Counted from the first letter of the stretch, positions 8,508 through 17,844 are shown. The stretch is DNA of 64,000 nt from Salegentibacter tibetensis (GCF_020164485.1 NZ_JAIQZA010000010.1:54700-118699), one strand, 5' to 3'. Numbers and translations: made by a program. The notes: generated from the letters alone by a model not told the origin.

Positions 8508-9569
8508 ATGAAAATACTCATAATTCAACAAAAAATGATTGGGGATGTGCTTACATCCTCAATCTTATTTGAAGCGCTTCGGAATAAATATCCCGAATCT
8601 GAATTACATTACCTTATTTATCCACATACTGCTCCGGTGGTGGAAAATAATCCTTTTATAGATAAGATTATTGAGTATGATCCGGGCACCGGAAAAGACC
8701 CCGTGAAATTCCTGAAGTTTTTAAATTCTATTCGACAGGAATCTTATACTGCGGTGATTGATATATATTCTAAAATAAGCTCAGGAATAATTGCAAAATA
8801 CTCTGGCGCATCTATAAGGCTTGGATTTCAAAAAAAATATACCCGCCCGTTTTACACACAAACTTTTATTTATAAAGAAAAACCTGAAACAAAAGCAGGT
8901 CTTGCTATTGAAAACCGGATGCAACTTTTAGAGGCTTTCGATCAGGAATTCCCCAGGGAGTTAAAACCTAAAATTTATATTTCTTCAGAGGAAAAAGAAA
9001 TCTTTAGAAAAAAACTGATAGAACAAGGAGTGAAATTAGAACACCCCCTAATAATGTGTGGGGTTCTAGGGAGTTCTTCAATGAAGACCTATCCCGAAAA
9101 TTATATGGCTTCCCTGCTTGATAAATTGATTAAAGAAAAACCTAAAGCACAGATCCTCTTCAATTATTTACCAACACAAAAAAAGGAAGCTAAGAATATT
9201 TATAAACAATGTAATTCTTATACCCGATCACAAATTTTTTTTGATATTTACGAAAGTTCACTAAAAGGTTTTATTCTAAACTGTGCTAATTGCGATCTAT
9301 ATTTTGGGAACGAAGGCGGAGCGGCCAATATTATGAAAGCATTAAATAAACCAACTTTTTCCATCCATTCCCCACAAATCAAGAAGAACTATTGGGCGAT
9401 TTACGAAGATGGGAAATACAACAAATCGGTTCATCTGGAGGATTTTCTATCAACTAAAATTGAAAAGGCTCCAAACAATCTTGATCTAAAACCGAAATAT
9501 TTTTCAAAAGAATTCTTGAAGTTTATTCAGCATAATTTAAAAAAACCTACCAAATTAGGTTTTGAGTAA
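8508..9569 (+). CDS. glycosyltransferase family 9 (heptosyltransferase-like)
   Basis: A 353-residue GT-B enzyme of family GT9, the group that includes WaaC/WaaF/WaaQ heptosyltransferases of lipopolysaccharide core assembly. Seen: the N-terminal KILIIQQKMIGDVLTSSILF segment, which corresponds to the family start with its GDV(L/I) acceptor-side motif, and the C-terminal YFGNEGGAANIMKAL region, equivalent to the NDSGPMHLA nucleotide-sugar-binding loop. It is the first gene of the glycosyltransferase locus, 15 nt before the next gene. The sugar transferred is unknown; many Bacteroidota GT9 enzymes do not use heptose. Confidence 0.85.
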   Translation: MKILIIQQKMIGDVLTSSILFEALRNKYPESELHYLIYPHTAPVVENNPFIDKIIEYDPGTGKDPVKFLKFLNSIRQESYTAVIDIYSKISSGIIAKYSGASIRLGFQKKYTRPFYTQTFIYKEKPETKAGLAIENRMQLLEAFDQEFPRELKPKIYISSEEKEIFRKKLIEQGVKLEHPLIMCGVLGSSSMKTYPENYMASLLDKLIKEKPKAQILFNYLPTQKKEAKNIYKQCNSYTRSQIFFDIYESSLKGFILNCANCDLYFGNEGGAANIMKALNKPTFSIHSPQIKKNYWAIYEDGKYNKSVHLEDFLSTKIEKAPNNLDLKPKYFSKEFLKFIQHNLKKPTKLGFE

Positions 9570-9584
9570 TGACAATCCATTAAT

Positions 9585-10700
9585 ATGAAAATAGGTTACG
9601 AAGCAAAAAGAATTTTCCACAACGCTACTGGTTTAGGGAATTACAGCCGTGATTTAGTTACCATATTAAGTAACTTCTACCCGGAAAATAATTATTTATT
9701 ATATAATCCCCAAACCACGAAAAAACAGCTTTACAAACCGAAGAATCCAGTACAGGAAAGATTACCGGGGAGTAGTATAAATCGTTTTTTTAATAATTTT
9801 TGGAGAAGAAAAAATGTAACTAAAGACCTTCAAAGAGATAATCTTGATATTTTCCACGGGCTTTCAGGAGAAATTCCTATAGGACTAAATAATACTAAAA
9901 TAAAAAGTGTAGTTACCATACATGATTTAATATTTTTACGCTATCCAGAGTTTTATTCATTTTTAGACAAAATAATTTATAAACGTAAATTTCAACATGC
10001 CGTAAAAGCAGCTGATTCCATCATTGCAGTAAGCGAACAAACCAAAAAGGATATAATTGATTTTCTTGAGGCAGATGCTTCCAAAATTGAGGTTATTTAT
10101 CAGGGTTGCCAGAAGGAGTACAAAATAAGTTACTCTCCTGCTGCAATTAATGATGTTATTAAAAAATATAAACTCCCTAAAAATTATTTACTCAACGTAG
10201 GAACTGTAGAAAGCAGAAAGAATATTCTTGCCGCTGTTAAAGCCATTAAGGATTTAGATACCCATCTTGTTATAGTTGGTTCGTTAACATCCTATGCCGA
10301 AAAGATAAGGACATATATAAAAAAAGAAGGGCTGGAAAATAAGGTGTTTTTTCTACACGGCCTGTCTACTTATGAACTTGCGGCCCTTTACCAGGGAGCT
10401 GAAATTTTTATTTATCCATCTCTTTTTGAAGGTTTCGGAATCCCAATCATAGAAGCCCTTTATTCCAAAACACCTGTAATTACTACAAATTATGGTTGCT
10501 TCCCGGAGGCCGGAGGACCAGATAGTATATATGTTGATCCTACGAATATTTCCGAGATTTCTGAAGCTATTCGTTCTCTTTTAAATGATCCTGCAAAGAG
10601 AAAATTAATTTCTGAAAAAAGCTTTAATTATGCTCAGAGATTCAATGATGAAAATATTGCTTCGCAAATAGTCTCTTTGTATAATGATCTGCTGAAATGA
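9585..10700 (+). CDS. glycosyltransferase family 4
   Basis: A 371-residue GT-B retaining glycosyltransferase. The N-terminal half begins MKIGYEAKRIFHNATGLGNY, with the glycine-rich acceptor loop GLGNYSRDL. The C-terminal half has the EX7E-type donor site in SLFEGFGIPIIEALYSKTP and a PEAGG(P)DSIYVDP strand, as in mannosyltransferase-like GT4 enzymes. It is likely soluble or peripherally bound at the inner membrane and acts on the lipooligosaccharide core. The stop overlaps an ATG (ATGA, 10697-10700) that opens a decayed reading frame. Confidence 0.88.
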   Translation: MKIGYEAKRIFHNATGLGNYSRDLVTILSNFYPENNYLLYNPQTTKKQLYKPKNPVQERLPGSSINRFFNNFWRRKNVTKDLQRDNLDIFHGLSGEIPIGLNNTKIKSVVTIHDLIFLRYPEFYSFLDKIIYKRKFQHAVKAADSIIAVSEQTKKDIIDFLEADASKIEVIYQGCQKEYKISYSPAAINDVIKKYKLPKNYLLNVGTVESRKNILAAVKAIKDLDTHLVIVGSLTSYAEKIRTYIKKEGLENKVFFLHGLSTYELAALYQGAEIFIYPSLFEGFGIPIIEALYSKTPVITTNYGCFPEAGGPDSIYVDPTNISEISEAIRSLLNDPAKRKLISEKSFNYAQRFNDENIASQIVSLYNDLLK

Positions 10701-10958
10701 GAATTATTCATTTTAATCCTGTTAAAAACTGGAGATGAGACTAAATAAACGCTTTCTTTTCTTAAGCCTGTATATTGATATGAAGTTTAATTTTTTAAAT
10801 TCGCAAAGAAGGGCTGAGGAATTCCTGGAAACGATTCCAATTAGATCTAGCTATAGAAAGTGTAAAAAAAGCCCCTTGCTTTCAAAAGAATAGAACACGC
10901 TAAAAATTTAATACGAGAAGATTCCCAAAACCTTTTTCGTTTACTCTCTTTAAATAAT
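10697..10958 (+). pseudogene. decayed gene remnant between glycosyltransferases
   Basis: An ATG overlaps the stop of the previous gene by 4 nt, the coupling used by intact operon genes, and encodes MRIIHFNPVKNWR before a stop. That peptide resembles the N-terminal strand of the neighbouring GT4 proteins. After stops and frame changes, the stretch from about 10866 to 10958 is open in the frame of the next gene (FKRIEHAKNLIRED...). This suggests an inactivated gene, perhaps a glycosyltransferase, but the middle is too degraded to identify. Confidence 0.4.
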
Positions 10959-12047
10959 ATGATAACCGTCTGTTTAGTAAATACAACAAAATCCTGGGGA
11001 GGGGGAGAGAAATGGCATTTCGAAATGGCATTATTCTTAAAAGAAAAAGGATTTCAAGTTGTCATTATTACCAATCAAAATAGCGAGTTATACAAACGCG
11101 CAAGAAAATATAATGTCGAGGTAAAACAGCTTTCAATTAATAATTTGAGCTTTTTAAATCCTTTAAAATTTCGAGTTATTGCCAGGATCTTATCAGAGGT
11201 TTCACCAGATATGATCTTATTAAATTCTCCTATCGACATAAAAACAGTAGGCGTAACCGCTGCGACCAAGAATGTAAAACATATTATTTACAGAAGAGGA
11301 AGCGATATTGCTATTAAGAATTCATTTTTAAACCGCATATATTTTAAACACGTAATTACTGGAATTATTGCTAATTCTAAAGCAACCAAAAATTCTATTC
11401 TTAAAAAGAATCCAGAACTTTTTCCTGAAAATAAAATAAAAGTGATCTACAATGGTTTGGATGTTGATAAATTCGATGTTCACCTTCCAAAAGGCTCACC
11501 TGGTTTTGTTATAGGTAATCTAGGTCGACTTGTTTACCAAAAGAATCAAAGGGCATTAATTGATTTGGCGGCAATTCTAAAAGGAGAAATAAATAATTTT
11601 AAAATACGTATTGGTGGCGCGGGGCCTTTACTACAAACGCTAATAGAATATACTAAAGAGATGCAGGTTGAGCATTTAATCCAGTTCACAGGAGAAGTAA
11701 AAAATCCAATTTCTTTTTTAAATGATATCGATATATTTGTTCTTCCTTCTCACTGGGAAGGTTTTGGATATGTAATTGCAGAAGCTTCATTATTAGAAAA
11801 GCCGGTGATCGCTTATAATATTAGTAGTAATCCTGAACTTATAAGAAATAATGAAACAGGATACCTTATCAAAAAAGATGATCTCGAGGCGATGAAAGAA
11901 AAAATATTACAACTTTATCGCTCTTCAGAAATGCGACAAAAATTTGGTGTAAACGGAAGAAAATTTATTCTGAGTAGTTTTGATGCACGAAATAGCAGAG
12001 CTGAAACCTTAGAATATATTAGTAACTTGTTGCGTAATCCTAACTAA
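10959..12047 (+). CDS. glycosyltransferase family 4
   Basis: A 362-residue GT4 enzyme. Residues 1-30 contain the glycine-rich N-terminal loop SWGGGEKWHFEMALFL. The donor half has GNLGRLVYQKNQ and the SHWEGFGYVIAEASLLEKP EX7E motif, followed by ETGYLI. The ATG at 10959 is chosen because homologues begin at this beta strand, although the frame is open further upstream through a remnant. A decayed glycosyltransferase C-terminus follows directly. It likely adds one sugar of the lipooligosaccharide core; donor and acceptor are unknown. Confidence 0.87.
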   Translation: MITVCLVNTTKSWGGGEKWHFEMALFLKEKGFQVVIITNQNSELYKRARKYNVEVKQLSINNLSFLNPLKFRVIARILSEVSPDMILLNSPIDIKTVGVTAATKNVKHIIYRRGSDIAIKNSFLNRIYFKHVITGIIANSKATKNSILKKNPELFPENKIKVIYNGLDVDKFDVHLPKGSPGFVIGNLGRLVYQKNQRALIDLAAILKGEINNFKIRIGGAGPLLQTLIEYTKEMQVEHLIQFTGEVKNPISFLNDIDIFVLPSHWEGFGYVIAEASLLEKPVIAYNISSNPELIRNNETGYLIKKDDLEAMKEKILQLYRSSEMRQKFGVNGRKFILSSFDARNSRAETLEYISNLLRNPN

Positions 12048-12062
12048 ACCGGCGCAACTCCA

Positions 12063-12310
12063 TTTCTTTGTAGCGACAAACCTGTAGTGACCACGAAGAA
12101 TGCTGGTTATGAGGAACTCATTAAAGATGAGATACGGTGATATTTAGTCTATATCGGTGATTTCCATACATTAGCTGAACGTGTGATTTTTTACTGGCTA
12201 ACCCAAAGAAAAAATGAAAATAGTAAAAGAAGTCCAGTCTTTCTCCAGGCAGTTTAGTATTTCAAGTGTAACATCAAAAAATTGTAGAAGTTTATAGGCA
12301 CGTATTATGA
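12063..12310 (+). pseudogene. C-terminal fragment of a GT4 glycosyltransferase
   Basis: Reading across several stops and frameshifts gives a typical GT4 tail: KPVVTTKNAGYEELIKDE (12078 on), then YLVYIGDFHTLAERVIF, NPKKK, and QFSISSVTSKIVEVYRHVL. The last frame closes at TGA 12308-12310, overlapping the next gene's ATG by 4 nt (ATGA), as an intact operon gene would. At least one in-frame stop and two indels are needed, one of them in the A-run near 12275. The N-terminal half is absent here. Confidence 0.75.
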
Positions 12311-13368
12311 AAAGACAAAAAATTCTGGTAACCGGAAAGGATATAGAAACCAGCTACAATAGAACTCTTGTAATTCTCAACGGATTTAAAAAGCTTGGAT
12401 TTGAAATTATAGAATTTAATTTCAAAAAGTTTGACAAACATTCAGCAAAAAAAATCAGTGAATTAAGCGTAGAAGCCTATTTTACCTACATTCCCAGCTT
12501 TGGTCATAAATCGGTAAGCTTTGTCAAAAAACATTCGATTTGTGATGTGGTTTTTGATCCGCTTATAAGTAAGTACATGACCAACATTAAGGATTATAAA
12601 GTGTACAGTAAAATTAGCTATGAAGCCTTGCGCTCCTTATATCGGGATTTGCGGTCTTCAATGAAAGCAGATTTTTTAATTTTTGATACTCACGCCCATC
12701 GTGATTACTTTATTAAAAAATATAAGATCCCCAGAAAGAAAACAGGTATTGTCTATGTTGGTGCAAATACCAGGGATTTTGATAACGAGACCTTTCCTGA
12801 TAAGCCTTCTAATACGAAATTTAAAATTGGTTTTATTGGAAATTTTATACCGCTTCAGGGAGTACTTAAAATTTTGGAAGCCGCAAAATTACTTAAAAAT
12901 GAAAAAGATATAGAATTCATTTTGATTGGGAATGGTTATGAATATGACCAGGCGTTAGCATTACAAAAGAAATACGCTTTAGAGCAGGTTAAATTTGAAG
13001 GAAGGGTTGATTATACTAATTTAGATAGTTACATCAACAGTTTTGACTTGTGCCTCGGAATTTTTGGGAACACCCTAAAATCTAATTTAGTAATCCCAAA
13101 CAAGATATTCAATTACGCATCCTGTGGACAGCCAGTTCTAACTATGGAAACCAAAGCCATAAAAGAGGCTTTTAAACACGAAGAAAATATTTTTCTCTGT
13201 AAAGCCGAAGCCGGGGAGATCGCCAAATCGATAGAAATACTAAAAAATAATCCTGACCTCCGACAGAAAATAGGAGAAAACGGATATAGTATGGTCTGCA
13301 AAGATTATAATGAAAACAAAATAGCAACAGCACTATTAACTCAATATCAGCGATTTAAGGAAAATTAA
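12307..13368 (+). CDS. glycosyltransferase family 4
   Basis: A 353-residue GT-B enzyme whose second half is clearly GT4-like: FKIGFIGNFIPLQGV opens the donor domain, IPNKIFNYASCGQPVLTMET replaces the usual EX7E stretch, and the C-terminal helix follows (DLRQKIGENGYSMV). The acidic motif is weaker than in the neighbours, so the donor may differ. Its start overlaps the decayed upstream glycosyltransferase by 4 nt, which suggests that the two were once translationally coupled. It converges on the GT90 gene with only 3 nt between stops. Confidence 0.8.
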   Translation: MKRQKILVTGKDIETSYNRTLVILNGFKKLGFEIIEFNFKKFDKHSAKKISELSVEAYFTYIPSFGHKSVSFVKKHSICDVVFDPLISKYMTNIKDYKVYSKISYEALRSLYRDLRSSMKADFLIFDTHAHRDYFIKKYKIPRKKTGIVYVGANTRDFDNETFPDKPSNTKFKIGFIGNFIPLQGVLKILEAAKLLKNEKDIEFILIGNGYEYDQALALQKKYALEQVKFEGRVDYTNLDSYINSFDLCLGIFGNTLKSNLVIPNKIFNYASCGQPVLTMETKAIKEAFKHEENIFLCKAEAGEIAKSIEILKNNPDLRQKIGENGYSMVCKDYNENKIATALLTQYQRFKEN

Positions 13369-13371
13369 AAT

Positions 13372-14343
13372 CTATTTCTGTGAAGTCTTTTCCAAATACT
13401 TATTCATTACCGCCAGGCCAATTAAATGTTCCCGTTCTTTATTAAAGAATTGAGATACGTATTCGTTGGCGTTTTTAATAATTTGATGTGCTTCCTCCGG
13501 ATTTTCAATGAAATAATTAAGTCGTTCTTCCAAATCTGAATAATCTTCTTTAATCTCTATATAATGTTGGTTGGCAATAAGCTTTCCTTCCATAAACCAG
13601 GTTTCAAACTTTGGCTTCGGCATCACCGCGATAGAGTTTGAAGACATAATCCATTTTAGATTACTGGCTACATCATTACCTTCCAGGGCCAAAATAAATT
13701 TATACTTAAGATGATAGTATAATGTACTCTTCTCTACCGTCCATTCGGGAGGAGTGATATTGTTATTTGTGATATTTCCCAGATCGCACAAAGGATGATG
13801 GAAATACTTTTCCATAAACTCAATGCGATGCGGCTTATTATCTACCTTTCCGCGGAAAATTAATTTATTAGATTTTTCATTGAATTTCAAATTGTCCTTT
13901 AAGAAGATAAAATGCCTCATCTTTTCTAATTTCAACACAACTGAATTTTTATTGTCTCCAGCGATCGGCCTGCTTTTTACGATTGATGGAACATCAGGAA
14001 TATGAATTACATCTCCCGGTACGTAATTCCATTTATAACTTCCTTTAAACCATGAAATAATTCTATAGGCATCAAGAAAATAAACCGATTTCACTTCCCC
14101 TCCTTTTTTTAGATCTGAAAATCGTTGCGAAGATTCTGGGAGTTCCTGGACGGCTTCCAGTTTATTATAGTAATTAACTCTTGAAATTATATATTCTGCA
14201 TCAGGTCGGGAAGAAATGGAATTTAACTTGCTCGCTAACCTGCTTTGAAAAAGATATTTTGGAAGGATCACCTTCGAGTAATTTCTTATGTAGTAAGGCA
14301 GTTTTGCATTTTTCCCGGAAGCAAACAAAAATCTTAAATTCAT
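13372..14343 (-). CDS. glycosyltransferase family 90 (CAP10-like)
   Basis: A 323-residue protein related to the GT90/CAP10 family of LPS-modifying sugar transferases. Seen: SNKLIFRGKVDNKPHRIEFM in the middle, then the hallmark block KYKFILALEGNDVASNLKW followed by SSNSIAVMPKPKFETWFMEG and the YIEIKEDYSDLEERL helix. The family usually transfers xylose or related sugars to envelope glycans. It forms a minus-strand trio with the kinase and DUF616 genes (6 and 17 nt gaps), facing the plus-strand GT4 genes. The acceptor is not deducible. Confidence 0.8.
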   Translation of the reverse strand: MNLRFLFASGKNAKLPYYIRNYSKVILPKYLFQSRLASKLNSISSRPDAEYIISRVNYYNKLEAVQELPESSQRFSDLKKGGEVKSVYFLDAYRIISWFKGSYKWNYVPGDVIHIPDVPSIVKSRPIAGDNKNSVVLKLEKMRHFIFLKDNLKFNEKSNKLIFRGKVDNKPHRIEFMEKYFHHPLCDLGNITNNNITPPEWTVEKSTLYYHLKYKFILALEGNDVASNLKWIMSSNSIAVMPKPKFETWFMEGKLIANQHYIEIKEDYSDLEERLNYFIENPEEAHQIIKNANEYVSQFFNKEREHLIGLAVMNKYLEKTSQK

Positions 14344-14349
14344 ATCAAA

Positions 14350-15117
14350 CTAATTAATTCCTACCAACTTTTTAAGCTTCAATTTCATTTTCCTTTTCTT
14401 ACCGCGATTTTCAAAAAAGGAACGGGTAAAAAACCACATTTTATTAAAAACCTCATTTTCAGTTTTCCCAAGGAGTTCTGCATATTCCTCGGCCATAATC
14501 TTTACCTTTTCTTTATCTGAAGTAAGACGCGCAAAATTCTTCATTCGCTCGGTAAAATTAAGCGACTTAAATACCATTCTATTGAGATCTACAAGGTAAA
14601 ATCGATAATCGCCATTATTTAACTGAATTAAGGTATTTCCCGGACTATGGTCTAAAAATTCAATTTTCTTTTGGTGTAAATCATAGGTAAAACGGGTAAA
14701 GGCACGTAAAATATCTTCATGACCTGGCTTCGTAAGGTCTAAGTCTCTAAACGTAAGGTCGCAATCCAAATGTTCACTTATATAAAAACTTTTGGTGAGG
14801 GCACCTTTACTGGTTTCTTCAGCATAAGCAATAGGTTTTGGCGTGCCGATATCCTTATTAGTAAGTTTTTCTGCAAATTCAAAAGAGCGTTCTGCCTTAG
14901 ATTTTCGCAAAAACACATAGACATACCTATTTATGTAATTTGGCTGTTTAAAAGATTTTATATTGAATTTCTTCCCATCTTTTTCAACCACTTTTATTCG
15001 ATTTCTGCGCCCCTTATCATCACCGAATAGCGATTGACCTACCGCATTGAAATTCAGTAGAATCTCAGCAATACTTTTTTTCGACAGCTTATGGTATTTT
15101 GAAATATATAATTTCAT
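14350..15117 (-). CDS. lipopolysaccharide core / Kdo kinase (InaA-WaaP family)
   Basis: A 255-residue protein-kinase-fold enzyme. The catalytic loop is IEFLDHSPGNTLI (His-Asp-His-like with Asn for metal) near residue 155, and YRFYLVDLNRM about 20 residues later supplies the metal-binding Asp of the DFG equivalent. Lysines are plentiful in the ATP lobe (KSFKQPNYINRY). This pattern is that of Kdo/heptose kinases acting on the inner LPS core. The frame opens one codon earlier with TTG; the ATG at 15117 is preferred. Its place among glycosyltransferases supports phosphorylation of core oligosaccharide. Confidence 0.83.
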   Translation of the reverse strand: MKLYISKYHKLSKKSIAEILLNFNAVGQSLFGDDKGRRNRIKVVEKDGKKFNIKSFKQPNYINRYVYVFLRKSKAERSFEFAEKLTNKDIGTPKPIAYAEETSKGALTKSFYISEHLDCDLTFRDLDLTKPGHEDILRAFTRFTYDLHQKKIEFLDHSPGNTLIQLNNGDYRFYLVDLNRMVFKSLNFTERMKNFARLTSDKEKVKIMAEEYAELLGKTENEVFNKMWFFTRSFFENRGKKRKMKLKLKKLVGIN

Positions 15118-15134
15118 CAAACTAATGGTTAAAG

Positions 15135-15878
15135 CTATTTTCTTAATAGCTTTTTCAGCTTATATTTTAGTAATTTTATTCGATAATCTTTACGGTGACT
15201 CCCTAAAAAGTAAAACCAGGGATTACCCCTTCTAATATCCCCTTCCAATAAGTCGTATCTATCAAAATTTTTCTTCCAAAGCACATAATTAAAACTTAAC
15301 TGATCCCTTTTCGTGTAATTTTTAACAAAATACCACCATTCTTTCATCAAAAGTTTTAATTCCTGATCTTTATGTTTTCGCAATAGCACGCCTGAACTTA
15401 TCAAACCGTTTCTCTTAGGATAGTTTTCCTTTCTAAGGAAATCTATCAGATTTTTCATAGCCTTAGGATCATCTTTAAAATACCCTTTTTCTTCTTCTAG
15501 TTTTAATAAAGCCCCATATTCTTCATAAATACAATCCCGGGCATCATCTGCTTTATTATGATCAAAATAGGCAAGAACCTTATCACCTTGTAATTTTTCC
15601 TGAATCAGTTTATCGGGATTTGTAAGCATCAAAAAATTCCCATCAATATAGATACTTGTATCGTACTCTTCTAAAATAGGGTGCCCTAAAATTTTATGGT
15701 AACGGGCATCCAGAATTGGATCTTTAAATTTAGATGCTACCTCAACCACTCTCCAGGGTTTGCAATTTACTGGTTTATCGGTAAAACACAAGTAATCTAT
15801 ATTAGGAAATTCAGGCTGAGGAATTAGCCCATCATAATTTCCAAAGATGGCGGTGTAAATTACTATTTTTGCACACAT
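15135..15878 (-). CDS. DUF616 glycosyltransferase-like protein
   Basis: A 247-residue protein matching the DUF616/TOD1-MUCI70 glycosyltransferase-like family. Seen: KIVIYTAIFGNYDGL at the N-terminus, DYLCFTDKP, KILGHPILEEYDTSIYIDGN with the DxD-like metal/nucleotide-sugar-binding acidic pair (YIDGN), and the later NGLISSGVLLRKH. Bacterial members sit in polysaccharide loci. It is the first gene of the minus-strand trio with GT90 and the core kinase. Enzymatic specificity is unknown; glycosyltransferase activity is inferred from fold and context. Confidence 0.8.
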   Translation of the reverse strand: MCAKIVIYTAIFGNYDGLIPQPEFPNIDYLCFTDKPVNCKPWRVVEVASKFKDPILDARYHKILGHPILEEYDTSIYIDGNFLMLTNPDKLIQEKLQGDKVLAYFDHNKADDARDCIYEEYGALLKLEEEKGYFKDDPKAMKNLIDFLRKENYPKRNGLISSGVLLRKHKDQELKLLMKEWWYFVKNYTKRDQLSFNYVLWKKNFDRYDLLEGDIRRGNPWFYFLGSHRKDYRIKLLKYKLKKLLRK

Positions 15879-15919
15879 AAGAAGGAGACTAATCTAAAGC
15901 TTAGACTTATTACAATTCA

Positions 15920-15927
15920 CAAATATA
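15920..15927 (-). promoter_or_regulatory. -7 element upstream of the DUF616 gene
   Basis: On the minus strand the bases read TATATTTG, matching TAnnTTTG, 41 nt upstream of the DUF616 start. No TTG is found at the standard distance, so confidence is limited. Confidence 0.35.
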
Positions 15928-15960
15928 GTTATTGCGCAACCGAATAAAGAGAAAGACTTC

Positions 15961-17076
15961 ATGAAAACCCTTCACATATCGGCAGTAAAGACCTGGGGCG
16001 GCGGTGAAAATCAAATTGAATTGCTGTGTGAAGAATTTAAAATGGATTTCCCCGAAGTTGAAAATATAATCCTATGCATAAAAGAAGGACAATTCCATAA
16101 AAAACTAGGAAGCACTAATTTAAATTACAAAACAGCCCCGCTTAGCTTTAATTTTGATCTTCGTTATAGTTTGAAAATTAGCAGAATTTGCAAAAAAGAG
16201 GAAATAGATCTTATTCATATTCACGACCCCAAAGCACTTTCCCTGGTGGTTATAGCTGATAAATTTTACGATTTGCCACCAATGGTTTTTAGCAAAAAAA
16301 CCTCTTTTCCTATTAAAAACCGGAAGCTAACGCTTTATAAATACAACTATTCAAAATTGAAACGCATTTTTTGTGTTTCTGAAAAAACCAACGCAATTAC
16401 TGCGGAAAGGATGAAAGATCACAGCCGGTTAAAGACCATCTATCACGGCATTAACCCTGAAAACCAAAAAAATAGCACTACAGAAATTGACCTTCGGAAG
16501 AAACTCGGGCTGGCTAAAGATGTCATTCTGGTAGGAAATATTGGAAATCATATTCCAGCGAAAGATTTGGCTACTTTTATTGAAACTGCAGAAAAAGTAA
16601 TTCAAAAGCAGGAAAAAACAAAATTCCATTTTGTTCAAATCGGGCAATTTACTTCTGAAACCCCCAATTTGCTTAAACAACTAAAATCGAAGAAATTAAA
16701 AACACATATTAGTTTTTTAGGTTTTATAGAAAATGCATCCGCGATAATCCACCAATTAGATTTTTTACTGTTAACCTCAAATTCTGAAGGTGTTCCCAAT
16801 GTGATTTTCGAAGCTTTCTATCACAAAACTCCGGTTATTGCAACAAATGTGGGCGGAATTCCCGAAATTGTGACCCATATGGAAAATGGACTCTTAGCCG
16901 ATGCTTTTGACGCTGAAAAATTAGCAGAACACGTCCTATTTCTAGAGAAAAACAGGGAACTAATTCCTCTTTTTACTGAAAATGCACATAAAAAAATGGT
17001 AGATAATTTTACTACAAAAAAAATGGCCCAACAAACACTACAAGAATACAAAAACGTCCTTTATGGAAGATATTAA
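15961..17076 (+). CDS. glycosyltransferase family 4
   Basis: A 371-residue GT4 enzyme with the N-terminal loop TWGGGENQIELL, the linker DLIHIHDPKALSLV, the donor-domain start VILVGNIGNHIPAKD and the EX7E motif in SEGVPNVIFEAFYHKTPVI, followed by GGIPEIV. This is textbook GT4 organisation. It is divergent from the minus-strand trio and is the last glycosyltransferase of the locus. Its 3' end overlaps the start of the threonylcarbamoyl-AMP synthase gene by 14 nt. It is predicted to act in lipooligosaccharide core assembly. Confidence 0.88.
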   Translation: MKTLHISAVKTWGGGENQIELLCEEFKMDFPEVENIILCIKEGQFHKKLGSTNLNYKTAPLSFNFDLRYSLKISRICKKEEIDLIHIHDPKALSLVVIADKFYDLPPMVFSKKTSFPIKNRKLTLYKYNYSKLKRIFCVSEKTNAITAERMKDHSRLKTIYHGINPENQKNSTTEIDLRKKLGLAKDVILVGNIGNHIPAKDLATFIETAEKVIQKQEKTKFHFVQIGQFTSETPNLLKQLKSKKLKTHISFLGFIENASAIIHQLDFLLLTSNSEGVPNVIFEAFYHKTPVIATNVGGIPEIVTHMENGLLADAFDAEKLAEHVLFLEKNRELIPLFTENAHKKMVDNFTTKKMAQQTLQEYKNVLYGRY

Positions 17077-17632
17077 AACGGAAATGCAAAACGCTTTAGC
17101 CACCCTAAAACGCGGCGGACTTATACTCTACCCTACCGATACAGTTTGGGGAATTGGCTGTGACGCCACCAATGCTGAAGCGGTTGAGAAAGTTTACAAA
17201 CTTAAAAAGCGTCATGAAAGTCAGGCGTTAATTTGCCTGGTTTCAGACTATAAAATGCTGAACCAGTTTATAGAAGATGTGCCGGAAGTGGCTTATGATA
17301 TTCTAAAATTTGCCCGCAAACCCACTACTATTATTTATGACGATCCAATTCGAGTTGCAGAAAACCTTATCGCCGATGATAATTCTTTGGCAATAAGGGT
17401 TTCCAAAGATAAATTTAGTAACGATTTGGCTAAAAGATTTAGGAAACCAATTGTTTCTACTTCAGCCAACATCAGCGGTGAAAAAACACCCGAATCTTTT
17501 TCCGAAATAAGTCCCGAAATTTTAGAAGGTGTGGACTATGTGGTAAATTTGCAAAAAAATAAAAAATCGGCTAAACCTTCCGCCATTATTAAACTAAGCA
17601 ATGATGGTAAGGTAAAAGTGATTAGGAAATAA
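17063..17632 (+). CDS. L-threonylcarbamoyladenylate synthase (Sua5/YciO/YrdC)
   Basis: Makes threonylcarbamoyl-AMP from threonine, bicarbonate and ATP for the t6A37 modification of ANN-decoding tRNAs. It has 189 residues, a short TsaC/YrdC-type enzyme without the C-terminal Sua5 domain. Seen: LKRGGLILYPTDTVWGIGCD with the family PTDTxxG core, KVYKLKKRHE with the KxR nucleotide-binding basics, and the STSANISGEKTP motif. The start overlaps the preceding glycosyltransferase by 14 nt; no alternative start shortens it without losing conserved residues. Confidence 0.95.
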   Translation: MEDIKTEMQNALATLKRGGLILYPTDTVWGIGCDATNAEAVEKVYKLKKRHESQALICLVSDYKMLNQFIEDVPEVAYDILKFARKPTTIIYDDPIRVAENLIADDNSLAIRVSKDKFSNDLAKRFRKPIVSTSANISGEKTPESFSEISPEILEGVDYVVNLQKNKKSAKPSAIIKLSNDGKVKVIRK

Positions 17633-17674
17633 GAATAACTAAAATCGTGTTGGCGGTTAAGTCAGAAACTTTTT

Positions 17675-17753
17675 ACGTCATCCTGAACTTGTTTCAGGAT
17701 CTTATTTGATAATTCTAAGATCTTAGAAGCTGAAACAAGTTCAGCTTGACGTA
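17675..17753. repeat. family A inverted palindrome pair
   Basis: Two copies of the palindromic unit ACGTCATCCTGAACTTG/TTTCAGGATCT in inverted orientation (17675-17702 and 17724-17753), separated by about 21 nt, giving a REPIN-like doublet. The same family recurs at least a dozen times in this window. Confidence 0.85.
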
Positions 17754-17844
17754 AAATCATATAGTTCCCTAAAAATCCATTTAGCGAGAACGCCCAAAAT
17801 AAAAAGGCTTTGACGATTTTAAACTTTTAAAAGAAATTACAATA

